Shown: positions 22,345-35,389, numbered from the stretch's first letter. The stretch is DNA of 64,000 nt from Tetracentron sinense (GCA_015143295.1 CM026574.1:7628938-7692937), one strand, 5' to 3'. The notes: generated from the letters alone by a model not told the origin. Made by a program: numbers and translations.

Positions 22345-25300
22345 GGGTATCTATAGGAAGAGAGCAGAGGACGGAGCAGAAAGGCAAGGACAAGTTTGTG
22401 CCTTAGTAGGGCGAAAAGGCTCATTCCAAAGGTTAGTATCAGCATCACCATCAGCATTGGCAGTGAAAGCTTCAGAAGACGACTGCTCCGGTTGAGTCTT
22501 GTGAGATGGTTCATACAGTACTAGTGCAGCGTGCAGAGCCTAAGGACTTCATTGTTGTATGCTATAACTACAGAGTGAGGGAACACTTTGCAAGGAATTG
22601 TCCCAAGCCCAAGATGACCAATCAACCGTAAGGTCAGGCTCCAAATCAACCAATGGGTTAGGCTAGGATGTTTGTAGCAGTGTAGAAGGATGAAGAAACA
22701 TCAGATGCAGTTGTGGAAAGTACACTCTCAGTTTATCATAACATTGCTAGAGTATTATTTGATTCAGGAGCTACACATTCTTTTATTTCAGTATTGTTTA
22801 TGAATGCATTAGATTTAGTGCTGGAAACCTTAGATGTAGCTTTGTCGATGGTGATATGATTGGGGGAGTTAGCTACTCTAGACCTTATTTGTAAAGAGTG
22901 TCCAATCAAGGTTGGAGAGGGAGTTTTGCCAGCCGATTTAGTGGTACTCGAGATGCAGGAATTCGATGTTATCTTAGGTATGAATTGGTTAACAACCTTT
23001 CATGCTAAGTTAGCCTGTTTTGAGAAAATAGTGGTCTTTTCCATTCTTGGTGAATTACCATTTCTTTTTCAGAGTAGTCACTTGGAGGAGGTGTTTACTA
23101 GAGGATTTATCTCTCACATCGAGAGTGTGAATCATGGTATTGAGTTGGAGCAAATACTTGTTGTGTTCAATTTTGTAGATGTATTGCAAGAGATATCGGG
23201 GTTGTCTCCAAGGTTAGTGGATTTCAGTATTGATGTAGCATCTGGTACCTCACCAATATCGAAGGCATCTTATAGCATGGAAACATTGGAATTGAAGGAG
23301 CTGAAGGGGAAGATCCAGGAATTGTTGGAATAGGGTTTTGTTCGGCCTAGTACTTTGTCATGGGATGCGCCTGTATTGTTCATCAAGAAGGATAGATCAA
23401 TGCGACAATGTATCGATTTTCAGCAAATGAATAAAGTGAGTATTATGAACAAGTACCCGTTTCCTAGGATTGATAATTTGTTTAATCAACTTCGAGGAGG
23501 GTATTTATTCTCCAACATTGACTTAAGGCCAATTATCACTGGTTCAGGGTGAAGGATGAAGATATTTCTAAGACCGCTTTTCGGACTCGGTACAGGCACT
23601 ACAAGTTCTTAGTTATGCCCTTTGGGCTAACTAATGCACTGGTCGTGTTCATGAATTTAATGAACTGAGTGTTTAAACCATTTTTTAGATCAATTTGTCA
23701 TAGTATTTGTGGATGACATTTTGATTTATTCCAAGACTAGAGAAGAGCATGAGCGACATCCTTGCATTGCACTTAAGACCTTGCAAAAGCATCATTTGTA
23801 TGCTAAAATTTTAAAGTATGAGTTCTGGTAGGAACAAGTTTTGGGTCACGTGTTTCTAAGGATGGAGTGTCTGTTGATCCTGCTAAGGTTGAAACAACAA
23901 TGAATTGGGACAACTCACTTCAATTATAGAGATTCGTAGTTTCATAGGGCTAGCATGATAATATCAGTGTTTCATAGAGGGATTTTTGAAGACTTCCTCA
24001 TCGTTGACTCGTTTGACAAAGAAAGATGTGAAATTTGTTTAGGATGGTAAATGTGAGTAGGCCTTCAATGAGTTGAAGACCAGATTGACATCATTACTAG
24101 TCTTAACCATTCTAGAGGAAAATGAAAGACCTGTTATCTATAGTGATGCATCTCATTCGAGATTGGGTTGTGTGTTGATGCAAGATGGAAAAGTGGTTTC
24201 ATATGCCTCTCTTCAGCTAAAAGGTGCATGAGAAGAACTACCTAAATCATGACCTAGAGTTAGCGGTAGTGGTTTTTGCTTTGAAGATCTAGAGGCATTA
24301 CCTATATGGCAAGAAATTTGAACTTTATTCGAATTACAAGAGTTTGAAATATTTTTTTTCTCAGTAGGAGTTAAACATTAGACAACATAGGTGGATGGAA
24401 CATTTGAAGGATTATGATTTTACCCTTCAATATCATCCTGGTAAGGCTAATGTTGTGACAGATACATTGAGTCGTAAACTGAGGGCATTGGTTGCACTTA
24501 TGATGGTGCAAGAATGGCATATGCTGGAGGCAGTTTCAGAGATTGATGTTCATCTAGTTTGGAAAACTCCTAAGGCTTTTCCCTTTAACCTAACTGTCCA
24601 GTGAAATTGGTCAGTAAGATTATTCAAGCTCAGTTGCAAGATGAAAAGTTGCAAACTAGAGTTACAAAAGCAGTTGTTGGAAACACTGCAGATTGGACCA
24701 TGGGGTCGGATTGCGGTTTGAGATTTCATAGTAGACTATGTTTACAAATCTAGTTGATCAATAAAGAAAAATTTTGGATGAGGCTCATCATTCTAGATAT
24801 ACAATTCATCTAGGAGGTATGAAGATGTATACAGATCTTTGTAGGCACTTTTGGTGGGACGACATAAAGTGCGATGTGGCAAAGTATGTATCTAGATGTT
24901 ATGCTTGTCAGCAAGTGAAGGCTGAGCACCATAGGTCAGCAGAGCCGTTGGAGCCGTTGTCCATTGTAGTGTGGAAGTGTGAGCGTATATCAATGGATTA
25001 TGTAGTCAAGTTACCAATGTCGCAGCAAGGGCATGATGCAGTATGGGTGATAGTGGACCGATTGACCAAATTTTCATTTTCATCCTGTTCATACTACCTA
25101 CTCTATGGATGAGTTGAGCAAGCTGTATGTTAAGGAGATGATAAAACTTCATGGAGTCCCGACATTGATAGTTTCAGATCAAGATCCTTAGTTCATATCT
25201 CATTTTTGGAAGAGTTTTCAAAAGGCTTTGGGGACATCTTTAGACTTCAATACGACTTTTCACCCAAACTGATGGGTAGACAAAGCTTGTCAACTAAGTG

Positions 25301-26041
25301 ATGGAAAATATGCTTCGGGCTTGTATTTTGGATTTCAAAGGTGGTTGGGGAGAAACATCTACCATTAGTAGAGTTTGCATATAATAACAGATACCATGTC
25401 AGTATCAGTATGGCATCCATTGAGGCACTATATGGTAGGCCCTATTGATCGCCGATTTGTTGGGCTGAGATGGGGGTAATAGTTTGCTCAGACCCAAATA
25501 GGTTCATGAGACTACAAAGAAGGTAGCTATAATTAGAGAGAAGTTGTGTACTGCTCAAAGTTGGCAAAAGAGTTGTGCCGATTGGTGGAGGAGAAGTTTA
25601 GAATTTGGAGTGGTGATCATGTTTTTCTGAAGATTTTACCTATGAAGGGTTTAATGAGATTCAGGAAGAAGAAGGGGAAGTTGTCACCTAGATTCATCGA
25701 ACTATTTGGGATCTTGAATCGGATTGGGGTAGTGGCTTATAGGCTTGCTTTACCACCTAGTTTGTAAGGTGTGCATAATGTTGCCACGTGTCTATGTTGA
25801 GGAAATACATGATGGATGAGTCGTACACCATTGATTTCAGTGCCTTGGAGCTTAGGCAGGATGCTTCGCATGCGGATGAGTCAGTTCGTGTCTTAGACCG
25901 AATGATGAAGCAACTTCGGGCAAAGTCCATTTGTTTGGTGAAAGTTCAATGGAACCATCATAATGAGGAAGAAGCTTTAAGGGAGTTAGAGTCATAAATG
26001 AGGGAGAAGTATCCACATCTTTTCTTGGATGAGCTATGTTA
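22345..26041 (+). pseudogene. Decayed Ty3-gypsy gag-pol (Tekay/Del-like)
   Basis: In order: gag C-terminus with a zinc knuckle whose second Cys is replaced (CYNYRVREHFARNC, near 22559-22600); protease with FDSGATHSF near 22760; reverse transcriptase with [15 protein letters not shown] (23372), MPFGLTNA (23610) and the active site FVDD (23706-23717); RNase H with VIYSDASHSRLGCVLMQ (24130); integrase zinc-binding region with CYACQQVKAEHH (24895) and MDYVVKLP; and a C-terminal tail ending MREKYPHLF (26000). In-frame stops occur near 22857 and 23331, a frameshift near 23530, and many more later. It is non-functional. It lies head-to-head with the minus-strand gypsy 5' end, with the junction near 22340. 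Confidence 0.88.
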
Positions 26042-26367
26042 AATTTTGATGACGATATTCTCTTTAAGGATGGAAGAATGTAGTGATTCTAAATTTCAAA
26101 TTGGACTTCTAAGGGTATTTTTATAATTTCCTACTAGGGGTATTTTCGTAATATCACTGATGATTTTTTAGTCATGAGAAATTGGCTAAATTACAGTTGA
26201 ATAACTAAAAAGATAATAATACATTAAAGAGTTTAACTAAGGATTGAACTCAAACACCATTAGTACTGGTATTTAAATAAAAATACTTAAAAGGAAGAGA
26301 GTATAAATTGAAAGAGATAAGCCTAATTAGCTCACTTTTTGCAAAATCTAATCTAAGAGAATTTTTT

Positions 26368-29300
26368 TGTAACGACCCGAAAGATTAATATAATAAAATT
26401 TTGGGGTTATTGTTCATTAACTAGAGTGAATTTTACTAAAATTAGTTACCACTTGATAAGTGTTTGATAAATTTGTGGAAAGTGGGTTTTGTTTGGGACT
26501 AGGTTGTACTAATAAAACTTCATTGTTTTTCCTCAAAAAATGCACACAGCGTGCTGTTCAGCTATCGGGACGATCAACCATCATGCTAGTTCCGTCACGC
26601 ATCGATCTGCGAGACCACGGGGACCACATATGTAAGAAAACCAGGAAATCCGTAGATTTTTGAAATTCAGTGGGGCTGGATATTTACCGATTGATCCAAT
26701 AGAAATCTGCTAAACTCATACACCATGTGTCGGTTGACCCTTTGGATGACTGTCTATCATCTCAGCTATTCATCATCTCAAATGGTGAAACCACATCGTA
26801 TTTTGTGTCCAAAATCAGGAAATTTATGGGTTTTGTAATTTTCTTTTGGAATTATTTTTACTGTCAAAACTCAATATTTTTCTTCAAAATTTGCACAGTG
26901 GGTGTCATACTGTCCCTAGTACGTCACCTGAAGTTTCGACACCATCGTACGTCATTTCGTAGAGTTACGAGGGCTGTATGCGTGAAAAAGGGGAAAACCA
27001 GGTTAAACCGGTCAACCGCCAAGTCATACGTCACATTTGTTTCACATGGCCATCACATGGCTTTGCTATGTCACCACCCCAAATACCTATATAAAAGAAC
27101 TCCCGCCCTCATCATTTGGGTTCATTCAAAACCAAAGAACCCACATGTTGTCCGTGGGTTTTTAGAGAGAGAAAGTGAGGAGAGAGGAGAGAGAAAGTTG
27201 GGGAGAGAGAGAAGGTGGTCTAGATACCTGGGAGTTTTTCGACATTCCCAACGCATTGGCAATGTCTGTTGTCCTTCCCGAAGCCTCGAAAATCACATAG
27301 TAGGTAAAAACCCCTTCAATCTCTTCTATTTTTCCGTTGTTTATGCTATTTCTTCTTGGAATGGTTTGTTTATGATATGATGTGGATGAAAAAAGGTCAG
27401 AGACCCATTGTGATGTGTGATGGATGAATGGGGATGTGTGTGAAGTGAGTAGAGGGGCGTAGCCCTCGATTTTGGGATGAGTAGCTCAGAATTTTGGGTT
27501 TCATGGAATGAATTATGACAGTATGGATGGAAAAATGGTCGGAGACCCGATATGAAGTGTGTTGGGATGTCTAAAAGAGAAAGAGGTGCATAGACCTCGG
27601 TTTCTGGCTGAAAAGCTCGAAATTTGGCCTTGCAATCGATGGTGCGATCGATCGTCAACATGCAGAAAGCCTGGAAGGCTTTCTGTGATTTTTGTGATCG
27701 ATGGTGCAATCGCTCGCAGACATGCAGAAAGTCTGGGATTGTACCTTACTTTTTTGCGATCAATTGTATTGGGAATGCGATCAATTGTAGTTGCAATCGA
27801 TGGGTGATCGATCGTATTGATGAAAAATTCTCCAGAAAGCCTGGGTTGGCTCCTATATGTGTTATGATGGTGACACTTGTTTTAAGGAAATGGTAGGGTC
27901 CATTGGCCTGGTTATGTTCCCTATCGAAACGACTCTATATGGTGCGATGTTATTGGATGCCTGAAAGGCAATAGCAGGGTTCATTGGCCTAGTAAAGTTC
28001 CACCTTAGAACAATTCTTGTGTGATGTGCTGTTAATTGGACATGGTAAGGCGATGGAATGGTCCATCGGTCGGGTAATGTTCCACACCAGAACAGTATAC
28101 CCTCGAACTTGTTCCACGGGCGTGAGACCCAACTGGTTCAATTATTCAAGCAAGGCTTGAATAATTGAGGATTTTTTAAGGTTAGAAAACTTAACCTGTG
28201 TTAAACGGTATATGTGGTCCCTCTTTGACTAAGTTTGGAGAGGTGGGTTTGCTAAGTGCCAGGGTTCCTCCGTGTCTGATAGTTGAGAGAGTTAGGATGA
28301 CATTGGGTTGGATTGGGGTCTACGGACCTAGAGATGTATTAAGTTTACGAACTCAATGATGTTACCTTGAGGGGCATTGACCTGTGTTGGCAGGTATGTA
28401 CCCAATAGAGGCTGTATAATATAGGATGGTTGCCTTAAGAGATGATGTGCTGTAGGGGTAGGTACATCCCAACAGAGGTTAGATTAAACGTTGTACTGTT
28501 AAAGGTGTTGTACATGACAGGATTTGATGTCAAAGGTATTGTGTCTGTTAGGATTTGATATAAGAGGTATCATGCCTAACAAGATTTGATGCCAAAGGTG
28601 TCATGCCTGACAGGATTTGATGTCAGAAGTGTTGTGCCTGACAAGATTTGATGTCAGAGGTGTTTTGCCTGGCGTGGATACTGTAACATGTGATTTTCCT
28701 GGCAGGGTTATATTGTTAGAGGTGTTTTGCTTGACAAGGATATACCGTCAGTTGTGTTTTGCTTGGCAGGATTATACTGTTAAAGGTGTTTTGCCTAATA
28801 GGGATATACTATCAGAGATGTTTTGCTTGGCAGAGTTATATTGTCAGAGGTGTTCCTGGTAATCAGGTGTTTTCTGGTAGTCAAGGTGTTTCCTGTTAGT
28901 CAAAGGTGCGTCCCTGGAATGTCAGATGAGTTTCTTTTCCTAACAGGTTGGATTGGTTTCCTGGCTATCAGATGTGTAACCTAGCAATCAAATGTGTATC
29001 ATGGTTATCAGATGTGTTGCCTGACAATGGTATTATGTCAGAGGTGTTACGCTTGACAGAGTGATATGTTAGATGTGTTCAGGATAGATAGGTGTTTCCT
29101 GTTGGCCAAGTGTTTCTTATTAGTCAGAGGTGCGTCCCTGATATGTCAGATGCATGAGTTTATTTTCCTGGCAGGTCGGATGAGTTTTATGGCTATCAAA
29201 TGTGTATCCTGGTGATCAGATGTGTATCCTGACAACAGATGTGTATCCTGACGATCAGATGTGTTTCCTGACAAATGTGGTTGTGTGAGCCGGTGTTTCC

Positions 29301-30137
29301 ACGGTGGGAAAATATAAAGTGATATGCCAGAGGTGTTGTTTCTGGCAGAGTGTGATATGTCAGAGGTGTTGTTCCTGACAGTCATCGGGTGAAGGCCAGA
29401 ATTATGTGTGTGGATTATACAGATTTGAGGTTAATTGGGTTGGCATACCCAAGGATTGTTCTTGATCGGGAGAAGTCCCGATTTATTGATAATCGAGTCA
29501 ATGGACTTAGGGATAGAGAGGTTGGGCACAGGCGAATGCCTAGTCGATCTAGTCTGTGGACTCAAGGATAGAGCGTGAGTGGTTATCTGAAATGATAACA
29601 TGGTGTTGTGGACAATGATTGGATGAACTTGATAATGGAGAAGACTTGGAGGTTGAGAACCATGGAATGAGGTGAAATAGCCTTGAGTGACCTCGAGCCA
29701 CGAATTTTGATATTATTATTATGCATATTATTATAATATGAGAATTGAATTGTACTACTATATCATTATTGATGGATGTTACTATGTGGAAAATAGTCTA
29801 GATGGACTGTGGATTTTGCTGGGCTCTATAGCTCACCCCTCATATTATGTCTTCAAATCCTGAAGCGGTTGCTGATTGACAAGGAGCTACGCTTGATAGA
29901 TTTTAGAAAGTGTATCGGCGCATTTGTGGTGCCAAAATTAAATACTACTGTAGTAAGTAAGGTAACGCATTTACTTATGATGGGTTATTATGATGGCCAG
30001 TTATTAGTTATGTAAGCTCATAAGAAAAAGTGAAAATTCCTGCATTTTCGTGGGTAAAGTCTTCTGTATGCGTGGTAATGACGAACGAGCATGCGTCTCG
30101 GAACATCATTTTCCTAGGGTGCAAGTTCAGGACGTCA
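26368..30137 (+). mobile_element. Solo LTR nested in the gypsy 3' LTR
   Basis: It begins TGTAACGACCCGAAAG, a common start of Tekay/Del LTRs, and ends near GGACGTCA. The flanks TTTTT and TATTT are a weak target duplication. The promoter TATA (CTATATAAAAG) is at about 27090, with three TACGTCA words in 26918-27030 upstream. Downstream are a diverged tandem pair (about 27385-27600), a cluster of ATCGAT/CGATCG palindromes (27634-27815), and a 31-bp minisatellite. The right boundary is the less certain one. Several open frames inside it, including one of 217 codons at 26727-27380, are chance. Confidence 0.55.
28516..28670 (+). repeat. 31-bp minisatellite (five clean units, degenerate to 29370)
   Basis: Five consecutive 31-bp units of the form GACARGATTTGATGTCAGAG plus GTGTTGTGCCT. 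From 28670 to about 29370 the words CCTGGCAG, GTCAGAGGTGTT and ATCAGATGTGT continue with drifting period. Confidence 0.85.
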
Positions 30138-31225
30138 TATTTTGGAGGAAGGAAATGAGACTTTAGGATTTTGGGAGATCTGTTCAAGCTTGAAGAACAA
30201 GATTTGAAGCTCGAGGCTTGAACTTCTCATCGTGGGGAGATCGATTCTTCAAGGCAAACCCCTTTGGGTTGGATTCACCTTGTGTAAACCCTAAATTTCT
30301 ACGGAAAAGGCAAGTAAATACTCCATAAATCTTTAAATACATGTTTAGTGTTGTTTTTTTTTATTTTTATAATGATTGTAGCAAGTATATAATTGTTTAA
30401 AATAGATGTCAACCCGAAATCTGTTGCAAACCATTCGAACGGTCTAGGAACTATTTGAATCGAGGTAGCCATTGTTCTAAATTAAAATGTCCCAGATTTT
30501 CAACTGTTCAAACGATTGGGTGACCGTTGGAAGGATCACGGATTCGTTCGAACGTCTGTTTTTAAAACCAGAATTTAGAAATCAATGCATGTTGTAGATT
30601 CTTCTGTGTTTTTGTTTCTCTATATAACTTGTAACACCTAACTTATGATAATTGAAAGCATGCTAATGTAGTTTAATGCTTTGTTATGTTTGCATGATGA
30701 TTAATGGTATGTGACATCATAGTAAAGAAATTATAAAATTGAAATGATGATAATGCTTAAACATGATAGGGTCGTTTAGTGCGGTGAGATACGATCTACT
30801 TCAGGAAAGGATCATTGGGACAGTTATATACGACCTTACAATGACTTACTGGAGACAGTTATGTATGACCCCAAAATTAAGAAATTTGGTCTAGTTGAAT
30901 ACAAGCCCAAATTTCCAATTGAGAGCAGTTATGTATGAGGTCAAACCCCAAAGCGGGTGAATTGTGTAAGATCACAAAGAATGGCTATTTGGGTGTCATT
31001 ATGTACAAACCTAGAGAATGATTATCTGTGTGGTGTTATGTACAAACCCAGGTTTTCTATTTGATGGTCATTAGGGTGAGCTGGTGTGATCCTTAAAGAC
31101 AAATGACTTGGATCAAGTAATGCATAATGAAGAAATCATGTTATTATGTGTTTCGTTATTAATAATTGCATATGAAAGAAAGGTAATTGTAAGGGTTTAA
31201 TTGTTTGCGGGGTTTTGTTCTTTGT

Positions 31226-31336
31226 ATTTAGGGATAAGGTTTATGCCCCCCCCCCCCCCCCCTCCATTTTTTAATAAACCGGTAGGGTTTTGCCAAACCC
31301 TCTCCCTTTGAGAGGCTTTATTTAAAAACTTGTAAC
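31226..31336 (+). mobile_element. 5'-truncated LINE 3' end inside the gypsy LTR
   Basis: A C run, then AATAAACCGGTAGGG, GCCAAACCC and a small hairpin (CCTCTC..GAGAGG), ending in TTTATTTAAAAA. The order matches the 3' end of the LINE at 31749-35077, in the opposite orientation. No coding part remains. Confidence 0.7.
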
Positions 31337-31748
31337 TTATTGATGCATGTGCTAGATGTGTTTATCTTGTTGGGTTTATTGCTCACTCCTATTATGTTGA
31401 CATTTTTCAGGAGATACCTGAAGGACTTAAGGATTCTATGGAAGTTAGAGTTAGCTAGAAGAATAATTTTTTTGTTAATTACTCATGATACAATGATTGT
31501 GGTGAGATTTGTAAAGAACTTGAGATATTTCTTTTACAGTTAAATTTTTAGAATTGCTCATTATATATATCTGAAATGAAATTTTATATGTGATGAATTC
31601 TATTTGCTATTGAGATATGTTCCAGGTTCATGCTTCCGAATCTATACAATATAAGGTGTATATATACGAATTTAGGGGCATGACAAATCAATACCACTAT
31701 GATAGTTTACAAATCCTGCTTCAAAATCCTATTACTTATCCAACACCT

Positions 31749-34700
31749 TTTTTTTTTTAAAAGCCACTCAGGAGGAGTGGGGGGTTTGGCGGACCCCTAC
31801 CGGTTTATTAATATAGAAAAAATTGGGGGGCACATAAACCTTACCCCTATAGCCGACCAGACCAAAAATAAATAAAAAAAGAGGGGGGGACATAAAACCT
31901 TACCCCTTACAGACACAAAGAAAAAAGGAAAAAGACACCAAGGGGGGGACATAAAACCTTAGCCCTAAACAAAAACCAACAGACAATTATTTTCTAATTC
32001 TTCTGAGACTCCCTATCCCTATTTTATCCAGCTAAATTAGACCTTTTATTCTATTTGGCATATTATTCATGTCAAAAGAACCCGATATAAGCCTGCTACA
32101 ACCAATATTAGCCAACTCATCTGCCACTGTATTCGCTTCCCGAAATATATGATTGAGAGAGAAACTATCAGTCAAGAGAGAAGAAATTTTCTGATTCCAA
32201 TACCAAGTTTTCCAATTACCTGAAGCTTTACCAAACCAATCTTCAACCATGCTCTTCAAGTTAGATTCAATAATAACATTATATAGATGCAACCTCTTGC
32301 AGAGAGATAACCCATCTAGAAGAGCTCGAGTTTCAACAATATAATTTGAGCAAATACCATAATAGGAGAAGAAACACGCAATAAAATTACCATGATGATC
32401 TCTAATAATACCCCCTCCACCTACATTACCTGGGTTACCTTTAGAAGCACCTTCTATATTCAATTTGAATTTAGTTCGAGGAGGGTACAACCATTTAACA
32501 TGAATCATACGATATTTGCAAATAGCAGGAGCACGAGTAGGGAATAAAGGAGATAAATCAAAATGATTATTCTCAACAGTTGAATGTAATTCACACACTT
32601 TTTTTTATTGATAGCATCTATAATAGCTCTATTAGTGCGAAATTTATCATCATACTTATACCTACATCGTTCAATCCATATTTCCCAACTAATCAAAGCT
32701 GGTAATAGGGAGAACAGATCATTATTCCAGTGATGGGCTGCTGTAAACCACCTTTTTAAAGCACATTGTATAGATTCTTGCAAACTGAAAGGAATAAAAC
32801 ACTAGGAAGCAAAGTGCCTCCAAACTGAAGAAGCTAGATCCCCCGAGATCAAAAGATGGTTAGTGTTCTCAACCCTAGGCAAGATGTAACAACAACATTT
32901 GCTAAATATCGGAATGCCAATCTTCTGAATTTTTGAATCAGTAGGAATAGCATAATTCATGATTTTCCAGCAAAAAATACTGATTTTAATTGGAATAATT
33001 TGGTTCCAAATAAACTTAGGCCAATCAAACTCATTCCCTTTAATTCTTAGCTTATCCCAAGCTGTTTTTACCATGAATTCACCAGTAGGAGAGGGATTCC
33101 AGATAAATTTATCAGCTTTATCTGTGATAGAGAAGTTGTCATCTTTGATAGCTTGTATGATATTAGAAGGAAGTAAATGACTCACCTGATTAAGTTGCCA
33201 ATCTCCTTCCTCATTAAGGAGCTGAGAAATCGTAGGAGTAAATTGAGGATTTCCAGCCGCAATGGATATAAGATACTCCTCTTTGAACCATTTATCAAAC
33301 CAGAAATTAACATTACTGCCATTTCCTATAAGAACAGAGGAATTAGAGAGCATCACATGAAAAACTCCGCAGATATTAGTCCAAAGTTTAGATGGACCCC
33401 TGATGGGCAAAGCATTCCAAACATGATCAAGACGATATTTAGCTTTTAAAAATCTCGTCCATAAACAATTAGAAGTATATATTTTCCAAGCTTGTTTAAG
33501 CCAAAAAGCCTTAGAAATTTCAGCAATCTTTCTAACTCCCAGACCTCCTTCCAATAAAGGCAACGAACAACGCTTCCACTTCACCCAATAACGCTTCCTT
33601 TTTAAATCAGTCTTATTCCAGAAAAAATCAGCCAAAAGCTTATCAATTTTAGAAGCTACTCCAGTAGGAATATTTATACTTGAAAGGATATGCACCGGAA
33701 TAGAAGAAAGAACATGTTTGATAAGAATAAGCTTCCCACCTGCAGAAAGCAATTTTCCAGCCCATCCTGCAATACGGCTTTGAATCTTCTCAATAAGAGG
33801 AAGGAAATAAGTAAGCTTCTGACGCCCTTTAATCAATGGAACTCCCAAATAAGTGAATGGAAAATTCTTGAATTGGAAACCAGTTCTAGTAGAAATATTT
33901 CTTTTTCTGGCTGATTTGAGATTGTCAGAGCAATACAGAGAACTTTTTTCTTTATTGATTTTTTGCCCAGAAGACTCTTCATATTTTGAGAGAAAATCAA
34001 AAATAGTTTTAATACACCGAGCACTACCATTGCAAAAGATGAGAGAGTCATCTGTAAATAAGAGGTGAGACACAGCAAAGCCATTTCTACCTATAGAAAA
34101 AGATGAAGCCTATTGATAGATAATATTCTTGAGACCTCTACTAAGAACCTCTTCAGCCAAAATAAAGAGGGAGGGAGAAAGAGGATCACCCTGTCGAAGA
34201 CCTCTAGTACTGGGGAAAAAGCCATGAAGCGCCCTATTGATGATAACCGAAAAACTTTGATTCTAAAGGCAGCCATTAATAAGATTAATAAAATTAGCAC
34301 TAATGCCAAACTTCTTTAGGACTTCAAAAATGAAATTCCATTCCATGCAATCATACGCTTTAGCCATATCGAGCTTAATAATAAGATTACCTCCAAAAAC
34401 CTTCCTATCAATACCATTCACCATTTCTTGAGCAATGTTTATATTTTCCGTAATATTCCGCCCTTTTATAAATCCCGATTGTTCTTCAGACATAATGTTA
34501 GGGAGAATAGAAGACAGCCGACTAGCTAACAATTTGGAAAAAATCTTGTAGAAAAAGTTGCATAAACTGATAGGCCTATAATCCGAGAAAGAAGAGGGAT
34601 CATTGCACTTAGCAATCAATGCAGTTGCAGTAGCATTAACAGCCTTTGGGATAATCGGATTGAGGAAAAAATAATGAACTGCCATAACCAAATCTATTTT

Positions 34701-35077
34701 GATAATATCCCAACACGCTTGATAAAAGTGACCATCAAACCCATCTGGCCCCGGAGCACTATTGCTGCAATACTGAAAACTACCTGATGAATCTCTTCTT
34801 CTGATGGCATAGCAGAAAGCATATAATTATCTTCTTCAGTGACCGAAAGAGGAATGTGATGAAGAATATCATCGTCAATAATATTCCTGGAAGAAGTAAG
34901 AAGATCCTGAAAGAATTTGGTAGCTTCATTCCCAATGTCAATATGATTATCTATCCACTCACCCAAAGAGTTTTTAATTTTATGGATACTATTTCTTTTT
35001 CTTCGTTGAATGGCAATAGCATGGAAGAACTTAGTATTCTTATCACCTTCTTTAAGCCACTTTATTTTGGATTTTTG
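31749..35077 (-). pseudogene. L1-like LINE ORF2 and 3' end (main part)
   Basis: Read on the minus strand from 35077 down: linker KSKIKWLKEGDKNTKFFHA; reverse transcriptase with DYRPISLCN, KLDMAKAYD, the [11 protein letters not shown] motif and the active site FTDDS (34060); a zf-RVT region (33000-32860); and a plant RNase H (32500-32100) with NIEGASKGNPG and the tail HIFREANTVADELA. Frames change near 34690, 34300, 34080 and 32800, so it is dead. The 3' untranslated part has three copies of a GGGGGACATAAAACCTTA unit 61 bp apart (31823, 31884, 31945) and a hairpin next to the A tail (T run 31749-31759). The 5' part of the same ORF continues at 56256. Confidence 0.9.
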
Positions 35078-35370
35078 CACTACAAAAATAGAGGCCTTTA
35101 GCAGCAATCTTTTAACGGCGTTTGGGTTAAAACGCCTCGAAAGGCCTTCAACCACAGCGTTTCCAGTAAAATGCCGCTGATATTATGGCGCGAGCTTTCT
35201 ATCACGGCGTTTTAATAAAAAACGCCGTAGTTGGTAGATCTATAACGACGTTTAAGAAATAAATGCCGTAGTTGGGTTACTCTATAACGGCGTGCTTTAA
35301 AAAATGCCACGGAAGATATGCTAGGCACGACAGTTCTTAAGGGTCTTTCACGGCACTTTTTAGAAATGCC
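35078..35370. repeat. CACTA left terminal and subterminal repeats
   Basis: Begins CACTACAAAA. At least eight ACGGCGTTT/AAACGCCGT-like words follow in both orientations to about 35370. In En/Spm such words are the binding sites of the second (TnpA-like) protein. Confidence 0.85.
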
Positions 35371-35389
35371 GTGAAAGGCCATTTTAGGG

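Larger units (their letters stand above)
26072..31685 (+). mobile_element. 3' LTR of the plus-strand gypsy element, split by a solo LTR
   Basis: The LTR starts TGTAGTGATTC after a purine-rich tract (AAGGATGGAAGAA, 26058-26070) and resumes after the insertion at 30138, ending GGGGCATGACA at 31685. This gives about 1.84 kb without the insert. It carries TTCGAACG-type palindromes (30432-30441; perfect CGTTCGAACG at 30545-30554) and a truncated LINE 3' end at 31226-31336. Boundaries are by eye. Confidence 0.6.

Noticed and set aside
22345..26041. Functional retrotransposon or endogenous virus
   Set aside because: Multiple stops and frameshifts, no envelope-like or movement-protein gene, and gag-pol order typical of Ty3-gypsy retrotransposons.
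26727..27380. 217-codon plus-strand open frame
   Set aside because: Spans the LTR promoter TATA and AG-rich leader, low-complexity composition, no protein motif.
28516..29370. Regularly spaced repeats resembling a CRISPR array
   Set aside because: Units are directly adjacent without unique spacers, in a plant LTR; this is a minisatellite.
16480..31685. A single gypsy element with an inverted 5' half
   Set aside because: The order would fit, but the two LTRs end differently (GGGACACGACA versus GGGGCATGACA) and their interiors do not look alike, so two elements are more likely. Kept only as a low-score finding.
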